A stretch of DNA of 64,000 bases, taken from contig NC_021294.1 of the NCBI RefSeq assembly GCF_000402035.1, forward strand, positions 1,031,715 through 1,095,714, written 5' to 3'. The notes below the pieces were generated by a model. The model saw only the letters and a list, made by a program, of their open reading frames with translations. It ran no database searches and had not been told where the DNA came from. Shown here in pieces: positions 34,459 through 43,928 of this stretch. Position 1 is the first letter of the stretch; each line of letters opens with the position of its first letter. Source of the stretch: Caballeronia insecticola (GTDB lineage: Bacteria; Pseudomonadota; Gammaproteobacteria; Burkholderiales; Burkholderiaceae). Position numbers and translations under genes: made by a program.

Positions 34459-35835
34459 ATGAACGATCGATTCGACTCGACGGCGCATTACCGCGCGCTC
34501 GACGCCGCGCATCATCTGCATCCGTTTTCCGACATGGGCCCGCTCAATCGCGCCGGTTCGCGCGTGATCGTGCAGGCGCAAGGCGTGTACTTGCTGGACT
34601 CGGAGGGAAATCGCATCATCGACGGGATGGCGGGGCTTTGGTGCGTGAACGTGGGCTACGGCCGCCGCGAACTCGCCGATGCCGCGTTCCGGCAAATGCA
34701 GGAACTGCCCTACTACAACACGTTCTTCAAGACGACGCATCCGCCGGTGATCGAGTTGTCCGCGCTGCTCGCGCAACTCGCGCCTCCCGCGTTCAACCGC
34801 TTTCTGTATTGCAACAGCGGCTCGGAGGCGAACGATACGGCATTGCGCGCGGTGCATCGCTACTGGGCCGTGCGCGGGCAACCGACGAAGCGCTATGTGA
34901 TCGCGCGCAAGAACGCGTATCACGGCTCGACCATCGCAGGCGCCACGCTCGGCGGCATGAGTTATATGCACGAGCAGATGCCGTCGAAAATGGAACACGT
35001 CGCGCATATCGATCAGCCTTACTGGTTCGGCGAAGGCGGCACGATGGACGCCGATGCGTTCGGGCTCGCGCGGGCGCGTCAGCTCGAAGAGAAGATCGTC
35101 GAACTGGGTGCTGCGAATGTCGCTGCGTTCATCGGCGAACCGTTTCAGGGCGCGGGCGGCGTGATCTTTCCGCCCTCCACCTATTGGCCCGAGATCGAGC
35201 GCATCTGCCGGAAATACGACGTGCTGCTGATTGCCGATGAAGTCATCGGCGGATTCGGGCGCGTGGGCGAATGGTTCGCGCATCGGCATTTCGGTTTCGA
35301 GCCGGACGTCATCACGATGGCCAAAGGTCTCACGAGCGGCTATGTGCCGATGGGCGCGGTCGCGCTGTCGGACCGCATCGCCGATGCGATCGTCGAAGGC
35401 GGCGAGTTCTGTCACGGCTTCACGTATTCCGGGCATCCGGTCGCGGCAGCGGTCGCCGTCGCCAATCTGAAGCTGTTGCGCGACGAAGGCATTGTCGCGC
35501 GCGTCAAGGACGATGCGGGGCCGTACTTTCAAGCGCGCTTGCGGCAGGCGCTTGGCGAGCACCCGATTGTCGGCGAGATTGCGGGCGCGGGGCTCGTCGC
35601 GGGCATTCAGCTTGCCGAAACGCGCACGACCCGCAAACGCTTCGTCAACGGCGACGATATCGGCACGTTATGTCGCGACTTCGCATTCGCCGGCAATCTC
35701 GTGATGCGCGCGAGCGACGATCGCATGTTGTTGTCGCCGCCGCTCGTCGTCACGCATGATGAAATCGACGAGATCGTGGACAAGGCCCGCGCCGCCATCG
35801 ATGCAACCGCCCACGCGCTCAAGATTGACGCTTAG
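34459..35835 (+). CDS. spuC: Class III aminotransferase, probable polyamine (putrescine)-pyruvate aminotransferase
   Basis: 458 residues. Class III PLP enzyme with YCNSGSEANDTALR (phosphate-binding), the NAYHGSTIAGATLGG loop, IADEVIGGFGRVGEWF with the PLP-binding Asp, and the Schiff-base lysine in TMAKGLTSGYVPMGAV near residue 290. The N-terminal HLHPFSDMGPLNRAGSRVI matches the SpuC/putrescine-pyruvate group. It follows puuA by 22 bases with an AGGAG site, forming a two-gene polyamine-degradation operon. Other omega-amino acids are possible substrates. Confidence 0.85.
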   Translation: MNDRFDSTAHYRALDAAHHLHPFSDMGPLNRAGSRVIVQAQGVYLLDSEGNRIIDGMAGLWCVNVGYGRRELADAAFRQMQELPYYNTFFKTTHPPVIELSALLAQLAPPAFNRFLYCNSGSEANDTALRAVHRYWAVRGQPTKRYVIARKNAYHGSTIAGATLGGMSYMHEQMPSKMEHVAHIDQPYWFGEGGTMDADAFGLARARQLEEKIVELGAANVAAFIGEPFQGAGGVIFPPSTYWPEIERICRKYDVLLIADEVIGGFGRVGEWFAHRHFGFEPDVITMAKGLTSGYVPMGAVALSDRIADAIVEGGEFCHGFTYSGHPVAAAVAVANLKLLRDEGIVARVKDDAGPYFQARLRQALGEHPIVGEIAGAGLVAGIQLAETRTTRKRFVNGDDIGTLCRDFAFAGNLVMRASDDRMLLSPPLVVTHDEIDEIVDKARAAIDATAHALKIDA

Positions 35836-36728
35836 TGTTGACGATTCGCGAAGTAATCCGCCGCCATGTGCCGGAAGGCCGTGACGGCGGGATTGTCCTG
35901 ATCGGCGCGCCACGCCATGCTCATTTCGGCCTGAACGGTATTGCCGGCAATTTCGCGGAACTCGACGTTGTCGTAATGAAACCGTTGCGACGACGCCGGC
36001 AGGATCGACACACCCAGTCCCGCGCGAACGAGCGAGAGAATGGTCGGCGTCTGATCGATGTATTGCGTGAAATTCGGCTTCACTTCGCCGGCGGCGAACA
36101 TGCCTAGAATGCGATCGTAGAAATACTTGCCGTGCGTGGGCGAATGCATGATGAACGCCTGCTCGTGCAACTGCGCAAGTTCGAGCCGCTCGTATGCGCA
36201 CAACGCATGGCCCGCCGGCAGCGCGACGATCATCGGTTCGCGATCGACGAGCAGAAACTCTACCTTCTGCCGCGACGGCAACGGCCGCAGGAAGCCGAGA
36301 TCGATCGCGTTCGCCTCGAAGGCCTCGATCTGCGCGACGGAAATCATCTCGAGCAACACGACATCGATATCCGGCAAATCATGCTTCGCCGCGACCAGCA
36401 GTTCCGGTATCAGTTCATACCCCGCCGCACCCGTAAAGCCGATGCGCACGCGCCCGGTCTTGCCCTTGCTCGCGCGCCGCACCGTACTCTCGGCCTGCTC
36501 GGAGAGATTGAGCAGACGCGTGGCATCCGCGAGAAAGACGCGTCCTTCGGGCGTCAGCTTGACCGTGCGGCCGATCCGCTCGAACAGCAGCACGCCGAGA
36601 CTTTCTTCAAGCAGATGAATCTGCCGGGAAAGCGGCGGCTGCGTCATGTTGAGCAACGCGGCCGCGCGCCTGAAGTTCAGCTCCGTCGCGGCGGCCACGA
36701 AGCAACGCACTTGTCCGAGATCGAGCAT
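35832..36728 (-). CDS. LysR-type transcriptional regulator
   Basis: 298 residues with an N-terminal HTH (MLDLGQVRCFVAAATELNFRRAAALLNMTQPPLSRQI in outline) and a C-terminal effector domain. It lies downstream of, and on the same strand as, the 2-hydroxyacid dehydrogenase gene, which together with the divergent MFS gene is its most likely target. Its stop overlaps the convergent aminotransferase gene by four bases. Inducer unknown; the leading QVRCFVAVATELNF pattern is shared with regulators of aromatic or hydroxy-acid catabolism. Confidence 0.87.
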   Translation of the reverse strand: MLDLGQVRCFVAAATELNFRRAAALLNMTQPPLSRQIHLLEESLGVLLFERIGRTVKLTPEGRVFLADATRLLNLSEQAESTVRRASKGKTGRVRIGFTGAAGYELIPELLVAAKHDLPDIDVVLLEMISVAQIEAFEANAIDLGFLRPLPSRQKVEFLLVDREPMIVALPAGHALCAYERLELAQLHEQAFIMHSPTHGKYFYDRILGMFAAGEVKPNFTQYIDQTPTILSLVRAGLGVSILPASSQRFHYDNVEFREIAGNTVQAEMSMAWRADQDNPAVTAFRHMAADYFANRQH

Positions 36729-36795
36729 TCGTCATCGACATTGAAGGAGTAGCCGATCATTATAGGTTCGCCCCGGACACTGCGATGCGAATGCT

Positions 36796-37749
36796 TCAGG
36801 TCGTCAGGCTGCCTTCGGGACGCTGCCCCGCGAGCGCCTGCGCGATGCTCGCGAGCACCATCTCGCCCATCGCCGTGCGCGACTCCACGGTCGCACTCGC
36901 GCGATGCGCCTGCAGCACGACGCGATCCATGCCGAACAGTTCGACGGGCACATTGGGTTCATCGACGAACACGTCGAGCCCCGCGCCCGCGATCACACCG
37001 CGCAACAAGGCTTCGACGAGATCGCGCTCCACCACGAGCTTGCCGCGCGCGATATTGATCAGATAGCCGTCCTTGCCCAATGCATCGAGCACGGCGGCAT
37101 CGACGATGCCCTGCGCCTTGTCGGCTGCCGCGGCGAGTATGAGAATGTCGCTCTCGCGCGCGAGCGAAAGCAGATCCGGCACGAAGCGATAATCGATGTC
37201 GCTCATCTCGCGCACGTCCGTATAAGCGATCGGGCAACCGAACGCCGCGGCACGCTGCGCAATCGCGCGGCCCACTTTGCCGAGACCGACGATCCCCACG
37301 CGCTTGCCGCTGAAACGGCGCGACAACGGGATCGCGCTCGGGCTCGGGTTGTCGATCCACTTGCCGGTCTTCACGAACGCGTTGCCGGGACAGATTTCGC
37401 GCAGCGTCGTCAGGATCAGACCGATGGCGAGATCGGCGACATCCTCGGTCAATGCGCCGAACGTGCCGGTCACCGGCAGGCCGCGCGAACGCGCGAATGC
37501 GAGATCTACCGCATCGGTGCCGACGCCGTTCACCGCGATCACCTGCAACGCGGGCAGCCGCCCGATCATATCGTTGGAAATACCCGTGTGGCCGCCGGTG
37601 ATTACGCCGCGAATCGACGCGCCGTGTTCGCGGATATACGCGTCCTTGTCTTCCTGCTCGTACAGTCGATGCATCGTGTAGAGCGTGTCCAATTTCTGGT
37701 TGATCGCCGGTACGAGGATGGGGTTCAGTTGCAGAATGCTCGGCTTCAT
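36796..37749 (-). CDS. D-2-hydroxyacid dehydrogenase (hydroxypyruvate/glyoxylate reductase type)
   Basis: 317 residues. The NAD(P)-binding motif GKRVGIVGLGKVGRAIAQRAAAFG is near residue 150. The catalytic Arg is in NIARGKLV, the Glu in DVFVDEPNVP and the His in LQAHRASAT. Overall it is closest to the GhrB/hydroxypyruvate reductase group. The MFS carrier gene is divergent across 331 bases and a LysR gene follows, so uptake and reduction or oxidation of a hydroxy or keto acid is a reasonable inference. Confidence 0.87.
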   Translation of the reverse strand: MKPSILQLNPILVPAINQKLDTLYTMHRLYEQEDKDAYIREHGASIRGVITGGHTGISNDMIGRLPALQVIAVNGVGTDAVDLAFARSRGLPVTGTFGALTEDVADLAIGLILTTLREICPGNAFVKTGKWIDNPSPSAIPLSRRFSGKRVGIVGLGKVGRAIAQRAAAFGCPIAYTDVREMSDIDYRFVPDLLSLARESDILILAAAADKAQGIVDAAVLDALGKDGYLINIARGKLVVERDLVEALLRGVIAGAGLDVFVDEPNVPVELFGMDRVVLQAHRASATVESRTAMGEMVLASIAQALAGQRPEGSLTT

Positions 37750-38080
37750 GTGGCGTGCTCCTTATGACTCGTTCTCTGATGTGGAGCGGATGATCTCCGG
37801 TTTCGCGATGCGCGTCCAATCCCAAAACGCTATCAATTGATCCACGATTCGATGCCGAAAAAACGGGCGCGGAATCGATTCAATCCGGGAATCAGGTAAT
37901 AGCAATAAAAGATTGGACGCTCTTGCGCACCGTCTCCACAATTCGAAGCATCGGAAGGCACATCAATAAAAAAGCCTTTAAAAATGATATTGGAGACAAC
38001 AGCGTGAGCCTGCGCCCTACCTGCCATTTATCCGTTCCTCTTTGTCATACGGCCATGCCGCGCTCGATGGAGGACTCGCG
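37750..38080. other. Divergent promoter region between hydroxyacid dehydrogenase and MFS genes
   Basis: 331 bases, AT-rich in the middle (37850-38010), with no plausible gene. It must contain two divergent promoters and probably the binding site of the nearby LysR regulator. I see several partial inverted repeats but none good enough to name. Confidence 0.4.
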
Positions 38081-39466
38081 ATGAGCAACGCCGACGGCAT
38101 CATCGCTTCCTCGACGGCGGAACCCATCGCGGAGAAGCGCACGAAACATCGCTGGGTCGTCATGGGCCTGATCTTCTGCATCTGGGCCATTGCATGCGCG
38201 GATCGCGCCAATTTCGGCATCGCGCTGCCGTATCTGAAGAAGGAATATCACATCACCAATACCGAGGCCGGGCTGATTGTGAGCCTGTTCTCGTTCGCTT
38301 ACGGCTTCGTGCAGATTCCCGTCGGATTGCTCTTCAAGCGGCTCGGCGAGAAGACGACCGGCTTCCTGTTCGCGGTCTTCATGATCCTGACCTCGGTCTT
38401 CACGGGCTTAATGGGCACGACGTCATCGGTGTTTCTGCTGATGGCGTATCGCGTGGGACTCGGATTGTCGGAAGGACCGCTCGGAATCGGCTGCACGAAC
38501 GTCATCAACCGCTGGTTCCCCGCGCAGGAGAAAGGCACGGCCACGGGGCTGTGGATCGCGGCGTCGAAGCTCGGACCGCTGATCGTGCCTTCGGTGTGTT
38601 TGATCGTGATTCACTTGTGGGGATGGCGCGAGATCTTCTACGTCTTCGCGGTGCCGGGCATTCTGCTTGCGGTCGTCTGGATGCTGGTCGTGACGAACTC
38701 GCCGGGTGAGAACCGCTTCTGCTCGCCGGCCGAACGCCGCTATATCGCCGATGAAACCACGGTTCGCAGCAGCGCCGGCCAAACGCTCGCCCGCGCACAG
38801 ATGACGCCGATGCCCCGGCTCGACGCGATCAATCGCACGAAGCATGTGCCGCAGCTCGACACTATCCGTAAGGTTTTCGGCTCGTGGAATATCTTCGGCA
38901 TTGCGCTCGGCTACGGCTGCATGATCGGCATCAGCAACATCTTCATCTCGTGGATTCCGACTTACCTCATCACGGTGAAGGGCTTCGCTTCGGTGAAGAT
39001 GGGCTTTCTCGCATCGGCGCCTTTCATCGGCGCGGTTGCGGGCAACATGCTCGGCGGCATCATCTCGGATCGCCTGCTCGGCGGACGCCGTAAGCCGATG
39101 ATGATGGTAGGCGCGCTCGGCACGATGATCATGACCTTCCTGCTGATCGATGCACCCGACAGCGTCGGCTTTCTCGGCGCCGCGCTGATCCTGGCGGGCC
39201 TCATGCTGGGCATCGGCTTCGCGGGCTACTCCGCCTATCCGATGGGACTCGCGACCAAGGCGACGTACCCGACTGCATTCGGCATCGTGAACTCGGTGGG
39301 ACAGATCGGCGGCGCATGCGCACCGCTTGCAGTCGGCTTCCTGCTCGACAGCTACAGCTGGACCGCCGTGTTTCTCTACATGGTGGGCACCGCATTGCTG
39401 TGCTTCCTGCTGCTCGTGAGCGTGGTCGAGCCGGTGACCGGTGAGAATAATCGTTCGACGAAATAG
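38081..39466 (+). CDS. MFS transporter of the anion:cation symporter (ACS) family
   Basis: 461 residues from ATG 38081 with GGAGG upstream; an earlier in-frame ATG at 38042 lacks a ribosome site. Twelve membrane segments can be traced. The first is preceded by KRTKHRWVVMGLIFCIWAIACADRANFGIALPYL in outline, the ACS-family N-terminus, and GLSEGPLGIGCTNVINRWFPAQEKGTATGLW is the diagnostic loop. Members carry hexuronates, galactonate, glucarate, tartrate or phthalate. Placement suggests the substrate of the adjacent hydroxyacid dehydrogenase. A strong terminator follows. Confidence 0.88.
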   Translation: MSNADGIIASSTAEPIAEKRTKHRWVVMGLIFCIWAIACADRANFGIALPYLKKEYHITNTEAGLIVSLFSFAYGFVQIPVGLLFKRLGEKTTGFLFAVFMILTSVFTGLMGTTSSVFLLMAYRVGLGLSEGPLGIGCTNVINRWFPAQEKGTATGLWIAASKLGPLIVPSVCLIVIHLWGWREIFYVFAVPGILLAVVWMLVVTNSPGENRFCSPAERRYIADETTVRSSAGQTLARAQMTPMPRLDAINRTKHVPQLDTIRKVFGSWNIFGIALGYGCMIGISNIFISWIPTYLITVKGFASVKMGFLASAPFIGAVAGNMLGGIISDRLLGGRRKPMMMVGALGTMIMTFLLIDAPDSVGFLGAALILAGLMLGIGFAGYSAYPMGLATKATYPTAFGIVNSVGQIGGACAPLAVGFLLDSYSWTAVFLYMVGTALLCFLLLVSVVEPVTGENNRSTK

Positions 39467-39495
39467 GCGAAGCGAACCTGCGAGTCTTATCTTTG

Positions 39496-39522
39496 AAACG
39501 CGCCGCTGCATGCGGCGCGTTT
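39496..39522. terminator. Bidirectional terminator between MFS and TetR genes
   Basis: The 11-bp stem AAACGCGCCGC / GCGGCGCGTTT has a 5-base loop. The A-run on one side and T-run on the other let it serve both convergent genes. Confidence 0.85.
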
Positions 39523-39527
39523 TGCGT

Positions 39528-40163
39528 TCAGAGACCGTTCTCGACCATATCGAGCAAACGCCCGGCAAGCGCTTCGATTTGCTTGCGTCCCAATCCTTGT
39601 AGCGGACCTTCGATCACTAACAGCGCGAAGCCGTGGACCGCGCTCCATGCGAGATATTCGGCGTCGGGACGCCGCTTCACGGCGAGTGCGCCCGTTTCCG
39701 CCATGTCATCGAGCGCGCGGCTCAGCAACTGAAACGGATCGAGTCCGCCCGGACCCGCGCCGTACGATCCTTCGTGCTCGCCCCATTCCGCCTGCGGCGC
39801 GGCGAACGCGGTGCGAAAGAGCCCCGTTTCCGTCTGCGCAAAACATAGATAGCCGGTGCCGACGGCCCGGAGTCCGGCGCGCGCCGCATCGGCGCGGCGG
39901 CGCTTTCTGGGCAGCGCCGCGAGTTCTTCTTCCATCGCCTGCGCGACGCGCGACAGCGCCGCCGAACGCACCGCCGACAGCAACGCCTGACGACTCTCGA
40001 AGTGACGATACGCCGCGTTCGGCACCACGCCCGCGCGGCGCGTCGCCTCGCGCAGCACGATTGCATCCGGGCCGCCTTCGCGCGCCAGTTCGATGCCCGC
40101 ATCGATCAGCGCACGGCGCAGATCGCCGTGCCGATAAGTACTGCGCGGCTTGCCATTTGTCAT
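39528..40163 (-). CDS. TetR family transcriptional regulator
   Basis: 211 residues from ATG 40163; ATG 40187 is an equally possible start. The TetR HTH is clear (YRHGDLRRALIDAGIELAREGGPDAIVLREATRRAGVVPNAAYRHFESRQALL in outline). The C-terminal domain resembles the TetR_C-type WHG domain (AVHGFALLVIEGPLQGL). Two dyad sites at 40191-40203 and 40220-40236 lie just upstream, consistent with autoregulation and control of the divergent gene at 40341. The ligand is unknown. Confidence 0.87.
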   Translation of the reverse strand: MTNGKPRSTYRHGDLRRALIDAGIELAREGGPDAIVLREATRRAGVVPNAAYRHFESRQALLSAVRSAALSRVAQAMEEELAALPRKRRRADAARAGLRAVGTGYLCFAQTETGLFRTAFAAPQAEWGEHEGSYGAGPGGLDPFQLLSRALDDMAETGALAVKRRPDAEYLAWSAVHGFALLVIEGPLQGLGRKQIEALAGRLLDMVENGL

Positions 40164-40190
40164 ATTCGATTCGGCGGGGCTTGCCATATG

Positions 40191-40236
40191 TGGACACTGT
40201 CCATTATCTCTGCTACTTTTGTGGACGGTGTACACA
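40191..40236. promoter_or_regulatory. Paired TetR operator-like dyads
   Basis: TGGACACTGTCCA at 40191-40203 and TGTGGACGGTGTACACA at 40220-40236 share the half-site GTGGAC with opposing copies. Their centres are about 31 bases apart, close to three helical turns. Position between tetR and the divergent small-gene operon makes them likely operators. Confidence 0.55.
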
Positions 40237-40340
40237 AGCCGAAAAAATAGTTCTGCATCGACGCCTGCCGTTGCTTTGTCACGACGCAGCGGCATCGTAT
40301 AGAAGTGCGTGCTGTGCGCCGCCAACCGAAGGAGGCAGAC

Positions 40341-40772
40341 ATGTCCGAGCCGAACGATCGTACGCAAGCCAATGCGGATATCGCGCGCATCCGCGAGTTG
40401 ATCGAAGCGTGGCGGCAGGCCGTACTCGCGAAAGACGTCGATGCCCTCCTCAAGCATTACGCGCCGGACGTAGTCGTGTTCGACGTCGTGCCGCCTGCAT
40501 CGGTCGCGGGCCTCGCGCACTATCGCGAGAACTGGCAACGCTGGTTCGACAGCATGAAGGGCCCGCTCACGTTCGAGATGCGGGAAGTGGAAGTCGCCGC
40601 GAGCGGCGATCTGGCGTATGCGCACTCCGTCAACCACGTCGCCGTGGGCGAACAGGAGGACATCGTGCGTGCCACCGTGTGTTTCAGGAAGATCGACGGC
40701 GACTGGCGTGTCGTGCACGAACACGCATCGGTGCCGCTCATGATGGATATGGACCCCGACGAAACGTCATAA
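40341..40772 (+). CDS. NTF2-like/SnoaL-type protein (DUF4440-like)
   Basis: 143 residues from ATG 40341 (GGAGG upstream). The NTF2-like fold pattern is visible: an amphipathic helix (IRELIEAWRQAVLAKDVDALLKHYAPDVVVFDVVPP) then a sheet-rich half ending in FRKIDGDWRVVHEHASVP. Such proteins can be isomerases, lyases or ketosteroid-like enzymes; no catalytic assignment can be made. First gene of a plus-strand unit with the PhnB-like gene 14 bases on, and divergent from tetR, which probably controls it. Confidence 0.8.
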   Translation: MSEPNDRTQANADIARIRELIEAWRQAVLAKDVDALLKHYAPDVVVFDVVPPASVAGLAHYRENWQRWFDSMKGPLTFEMREVEVAASGDLAYAHSVNHVAVGEQEDIVRATVCFRKIDGDWRVVHEHASVPLMMDMDPDETS

Positions 40773-40786
40773 CGCAAGGAGCAAAC

Positions 40787-41239
40787 ATGCAAGTGCAACC
40801 CTATCTGTTCTTCGAAGGCCGCTGTGAAGAAGCGATCACGTTCTACCGCGAGAATCTCGGCGCACAAGTCGTCATGATGATGCGCTTCAAGGACAACCCG
40901 GACGCCGGCAAGCAAGGCGGCAGCGAAGCCGCAAGCGGCTGCAGCCTGCCCGCCGGATCGGAAGAGAAGATCATGCATGTGGCCTTCACCGTGGGCGAAT
41001 CCATGCTGATGGGCTCGGACGGCATGTGCAGCGGCAAGCCGGAATTCAAGGGTGTGTCGCTCTCGCTCACGGCCAGCGACGAACAGCAGGCGGAGAAGTA
41101 CTTCGGCGCGCTTTCGAACGGCGGCCAGGTGCAGATGCCAATGACGCAAACATTCTTCGCCAAGCGCTTCGGCATGGTCACGGACAAGTTCGGCGTGACG
41201 TGGATGGTGCTCGGCGGCGCCCAGCACACGCCTGCCTGA
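40787..41239 (+). CDS. VOC family protein, PhnB-like
   Basis: 150 residues from ATG 40787 with AAGGAG upstream. Two VOC modules are visible: VQPYLFFEGRCEEAITFYRENLGAQV at the N-terminus and KFGVTWMVLGG at the C-terminus. This matches PhnB/3-demethylubiquinone-methyltransferase-like glyoxalase-fold proteins, most of which have no known reaction. It forms a pair with the preceding NTF2-like gene. Confidence 0.85.
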   Translation: MQVQPYLFFEGRCEEAITFYRENLGAQVVMMMRFKDNPDAGKQGGSEAASGCSLPAGSEEKIMHVAFTVGESMLMGSDGMCSGKPEFKGVSLSLTASDEQQAEKYFGALSNGGQVQMPMTQTFFAKRFGMVTDKFGVTWMVLGGAQHTPA

Positions 41240-41312
41240 GCGCGCGCTGAATCGTCCGGGTGGAACGCCGCTTGCGCGCCTTTCATCGCATCATTTCGAA
41301 AGGAGAAGCGAC

Positions 41313-41516
41313 ATGAGCAACTACGCCGGACGTTCGCAGGAAGAGCGCATCGCGCAGCGCAAGGGCAAGCAGCAGACGTCGCAGGAACAGCCGGGCGGGC
41401 CCATGGCCCAGCCCGGCACGGAGCCGGACAAGGAGCACAGCAGCGGCGAGCTGTCCGAGGAAGGCAAGCGTGTGTGGCGCACGGGGTCGGGCATCGACGG
41501 GGGCGGCAAGACCTGA
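41313..41516 (+). CDS. Small hydrophilic conserved hypothetical protein
   Basis: 67 residues, strongly hydrophilic, rich in Gln, Glu, Gly and Lys, probably disordered; no membrane or signal segment. AAGGAG lies ten bases before the ATG. The protein is not recognised beyond resemblance to small stress-type hypotheticals in Burkholderia relatives. Confidence 0.65.
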   Translation: MSNYAGRSQEERIAQRKGKQQTSQEQPGGPMAQPGTEPDKEHSSGELSEEGKRVWRTGSGIDGGGKT

Positions 41517-41612
41517 CACCGAAAAACCCGACACTCATAGCGGGCTTCGGAAACATGAAACAATGGCGCGGTGCGAATTACACTGATCGCACTTGACTGA
41601 CAGGAGCTTTCA

Positions 41613-42263
41613 ATGAGCGCCCCGCGCAAAAACCATCTTTCAGGCTCGGACATTCCCGCTGATCAAGCCGATCGTCCGTCCCGCGAGGAAGCCGAAGCCG
41701 CCGTGCGTGTTCTGTTGCGCTGGGCCGGGGACGATCCGAATCGCGAAGGCCTGCTCGACACGCCCGCCCGCGTCGTGCGCGCGTATGAAGAATTCTTCGC
41801 GGGCTACGAACAGAATCCGCACGATATCCTCGCCCGCACGTTCTCCGAAGTGCAAGGCTACGACGAAATGATCGTCCTGAAGGACATTCGCTTCGAAAGC
41901 TATTGCGAGCATCACATGGTGCCGATCATTGGCCGCGCGCATGTCGCGTATCTGCCGAACAAGCGCGTCGTCGGCATTTCGAAGCTCGCGCGTCTCGTCG
42001 ATGCCTTCGCCAAGCGCCTGCAGATTCAGGAGAAAATGACGGCGCAGATCGCGGACACGCTGAACGAAGTGTTGCAGCCGATTGGCGTCGGCGTGATTCT
42101 CGAAGCCGCGCATCAATGCATGTCAACGCGCGGCGTGCACAAGGCGGGCGTCGCAATGGTCACGTCGCGCATGCTGGGCTCGTTCCGCGACGATCCATCG
42201 ACGCGTCGCGAGTTTCTTTCCATCGTCGGCAATTCGAACGCGTTCAGCGTGGCGAATACTTAA
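41613..42263 (+). CDS. folE: GTP cyclohydrolase I
   Basis: 216 residues. The conserved core includes [20 protein letters not shown], the zinc ligand and active-site [44 protein letters not shown] and [13 protein letters not shown] with the second zinc Cys. It converts GTP to dihydroneopterin triphosphate, the first step of folate synthesis. The N-terminal ~30 residues are variable. AGGAG precedes the ATG. The gene stands alone, convergent with a serine acetyltransferase gene. Confidence 0.95.
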   Translation: MSAPRKNHLSGSDIPADQADRPSREEAEAAVRVLLRWAGDDPNREGLLDTPARVVRAYEEFFAGYEQNPHDILARTFSEVQGYDEMIVLKDIRFESYCEHHMVPIIGRAHVAYLPNKRVVGISKLARLVDAFAKRLQIQEKMTAQIADTLNEVLQPIGVGVILEAAHQCMSTRGVHKAGVAMVTSRMLGSFRDDPSTRREFLSIVGNSNAFSVANT

Positions 42264-42287
42264 AGAACGCGCGCGGTAGAAAGCTCG

Positions 42288-43277
42288 TCACGCGCCGAAG
42301 CCGTTGCCCGGCGCATCCGCGCCGCTGCCCTCGCGCACCTTGCCCTGCGACACATTGCTGCCCGGCGGTACGCTGTGCGTGAGCCACACATTGCCGCCGA
42401 TCACCGAGCCTTGACCAATGGTCACGCGGCCGAGAATCGTCGCGCCTGCGTAGATCACGACGTCGTCCTCCACGATCGGATGCCGCGCGTTGCCCTTCAC
42501 CAGCGCGCCGTCGCTCGTCGAAGGAAAGCTCTTCGCGCCGAGCGTCACGGCCTGATAAACGCGCACATGTTGTCCGATGATCGCCGTCTCGCCGATCACC
42601 ACGCCCGTGCCGTGATCGATGAAAAAACTCGGCCCGATGGTCGCGCCCGGATGAATATCGATGCCCGTCAGCGAATGCGCAATCTCGTTGATGAAGCGCG
42701 CGAGCAGCGGCACGCCGAGCTTGTGCAACGCATGCGCGAGCCGATGATGCGTCATCGCCCAGATGCCCGGATAGCACAGCAGGATTTCGGTGATGTGCTG
42801 CGCGGCCGGGTCGCCGCTGAACGCGGCCTGAATATCGCTCACCAACAGCGCGCGGATCGCCGGCAGTTGCGCGCCGAACTCGCGCGCGATCGCGAAGGCG
42901 CGCGCGCTGACATCGGCTTCGCTCGTGTCGCGATGCTCGGGCAGAAAGCGAAGCGCACGGCGAACCTGCTCGTGCAGCAAGCGCAAGGTGCTCTCGAGCG
43001 TCTGGCCGACGTAATAGTCGACGCTTTCGTCGGTCAGATCGGGCGCGCCGTAATGCGTCGGGAAAAGCGCGGAACGCAGGCCGTTGACGATCTTCAGGAT
43101 CGCGTCGCGCGACGGCAGCTCTCGTATGCCGAGCGGATGCCGCGTGCGATGCAGTTCCTCGCGCGACTGACGCAAGTCCGCGACGATGCGCGCCAGCCCC
43201 CATTCCTGCGGGGCGCGTGTGATGTCGTGAGTGGGTTCGAGCGGCGACGTGGCGCCAAACTCAGGCGTGTTCTGCAT
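42288..43277 (-). CDS. Serine O-acetyltransferase (CysE/EpsC type)
   Basis: 329 residues from ATG 43277; an upstream in-frame ATG at 43379 adds 34 unrelated residues. The N-terminal helical domain is followed by the left-handed parallel beta-helix with hexapeptide repeats (GIDIHPGATIGPSFFIDHGTGVVIGETAIIG, then VEDDVVIYAGATILGRVTIGQGSVIGGNVWL). The catalytic His/Asp pair lies in FFIDHGTG. It transfers acetyl from acetyl-CoA to serine for cysteine synthesis. The longer N-terminus places it with the EpsC-like branch rather than short CysE. Confidence 0.88.
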   Translation of the reverse strand: MQNTPEFGATSPLEPTHDITRAPQEWGLARIVADLRQSREELHRTRHPLGIRELPSRDAILKIVNGLRSALFPTHYGAPDLTDESVDYYVGQTLESTLRLLHEQVRRALRFLPEHRDTSEADVSARAFAIAREFGAQLPAIRALLVSDIQAAFSGDPAAQHITEILLCYPGIWAMTHHRLAHALHKLGVPLLARFINEIAHSLTGIDIHPGATIGPSFFIDHGTGVVIGETAIIGQHVRVYQAVTLGAKSFPSTSDGALVKGNARHPIVEDDVVIYAGATILGRVTIGQGSVIGGNVWLTHSVPPGSNVSQGKVREGSGADAPGNGFGA

Positions 43278-43411
43278 GGCGAGAATGATTCGGAATAAGC
43301 GGCCGCCGTGCGCGCACGGCGGATGAATCATCAAGCGTAACCGGTTTTTCGCGGACTTGCCGCGCGCCTTGCCGTTCAATGCGCCCGCGCCCGCGTGTTA
43401 CCCGAACGTCG

Positions 43412-43645
43412 TCATACCGTTACGTTACTTGCGTCGATCCAGCGCACGGCCCAGTCGCGCGCATGCGCAATGGCCTCTCCCTCTTCGCGGAATCGCAATT
43501 CCGACGGGAAGAAGCGGTTCGCAACGAGTTCGCCGTCGCTCGATCGCGAGATCACCACATACGGTTGGTAGCTGCCATCTCCGGCCCGGGCGGGCGCGCA
43601 GTTTAGAAGATAGCCTCGATGTGAAAAGGCTGCATCGTGTTGCAT
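43412..43645 (-). CDS. Small conserved hypothetical protein
   Basis: 77 residues. The pattern HRGYLLNCAPARAGDGSYQPYVVIS...AIAHARDWAVRWIDAS resembles a widespread Burkholderia small domain (similar to DUF6566-type proteins): a beta-rich N-terminus and a C-terminal helix ending in WIDA. Function unknown. The start at 43645 has GGGTGA upstream. It lies between serine acetyltransferase and a divergent hypothetical gene. Confidence 0.6.
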   Translation of the reverse strand: MQHDAAFSHRGYLLNCAPARAGDGSYQPYVVISRSSDGELVANRFFPSELRFREEGEAIAHARDWAVRWIDASNVTV

Positions 43646-43928
43646 GAGTCACCCGTGTGAAAGTGCCCTGCTCGTTCGAATGGCATTGCTCTTGTTCGAC
43701 GACTCTCGAAACGCGCTCTCCTGATTGCACGCGCGTCGCGTGTTGCGCTTTGTCGCCGACAGGTTCCAAATAATACTTGCAGGAAATAGGCTTGGGGTCG
43801 AAAAAAAAGCCCGAAATTTTCGCGCATCGATGAAGGCGCGCTGTAGCAAGGGCTGCAGTTCCGTCGCCAAATAACCGGAACGACTCTTGCGTGAGAGATT
43901 GGTCAGTTCAGGTCAACCGGAGCAATCG

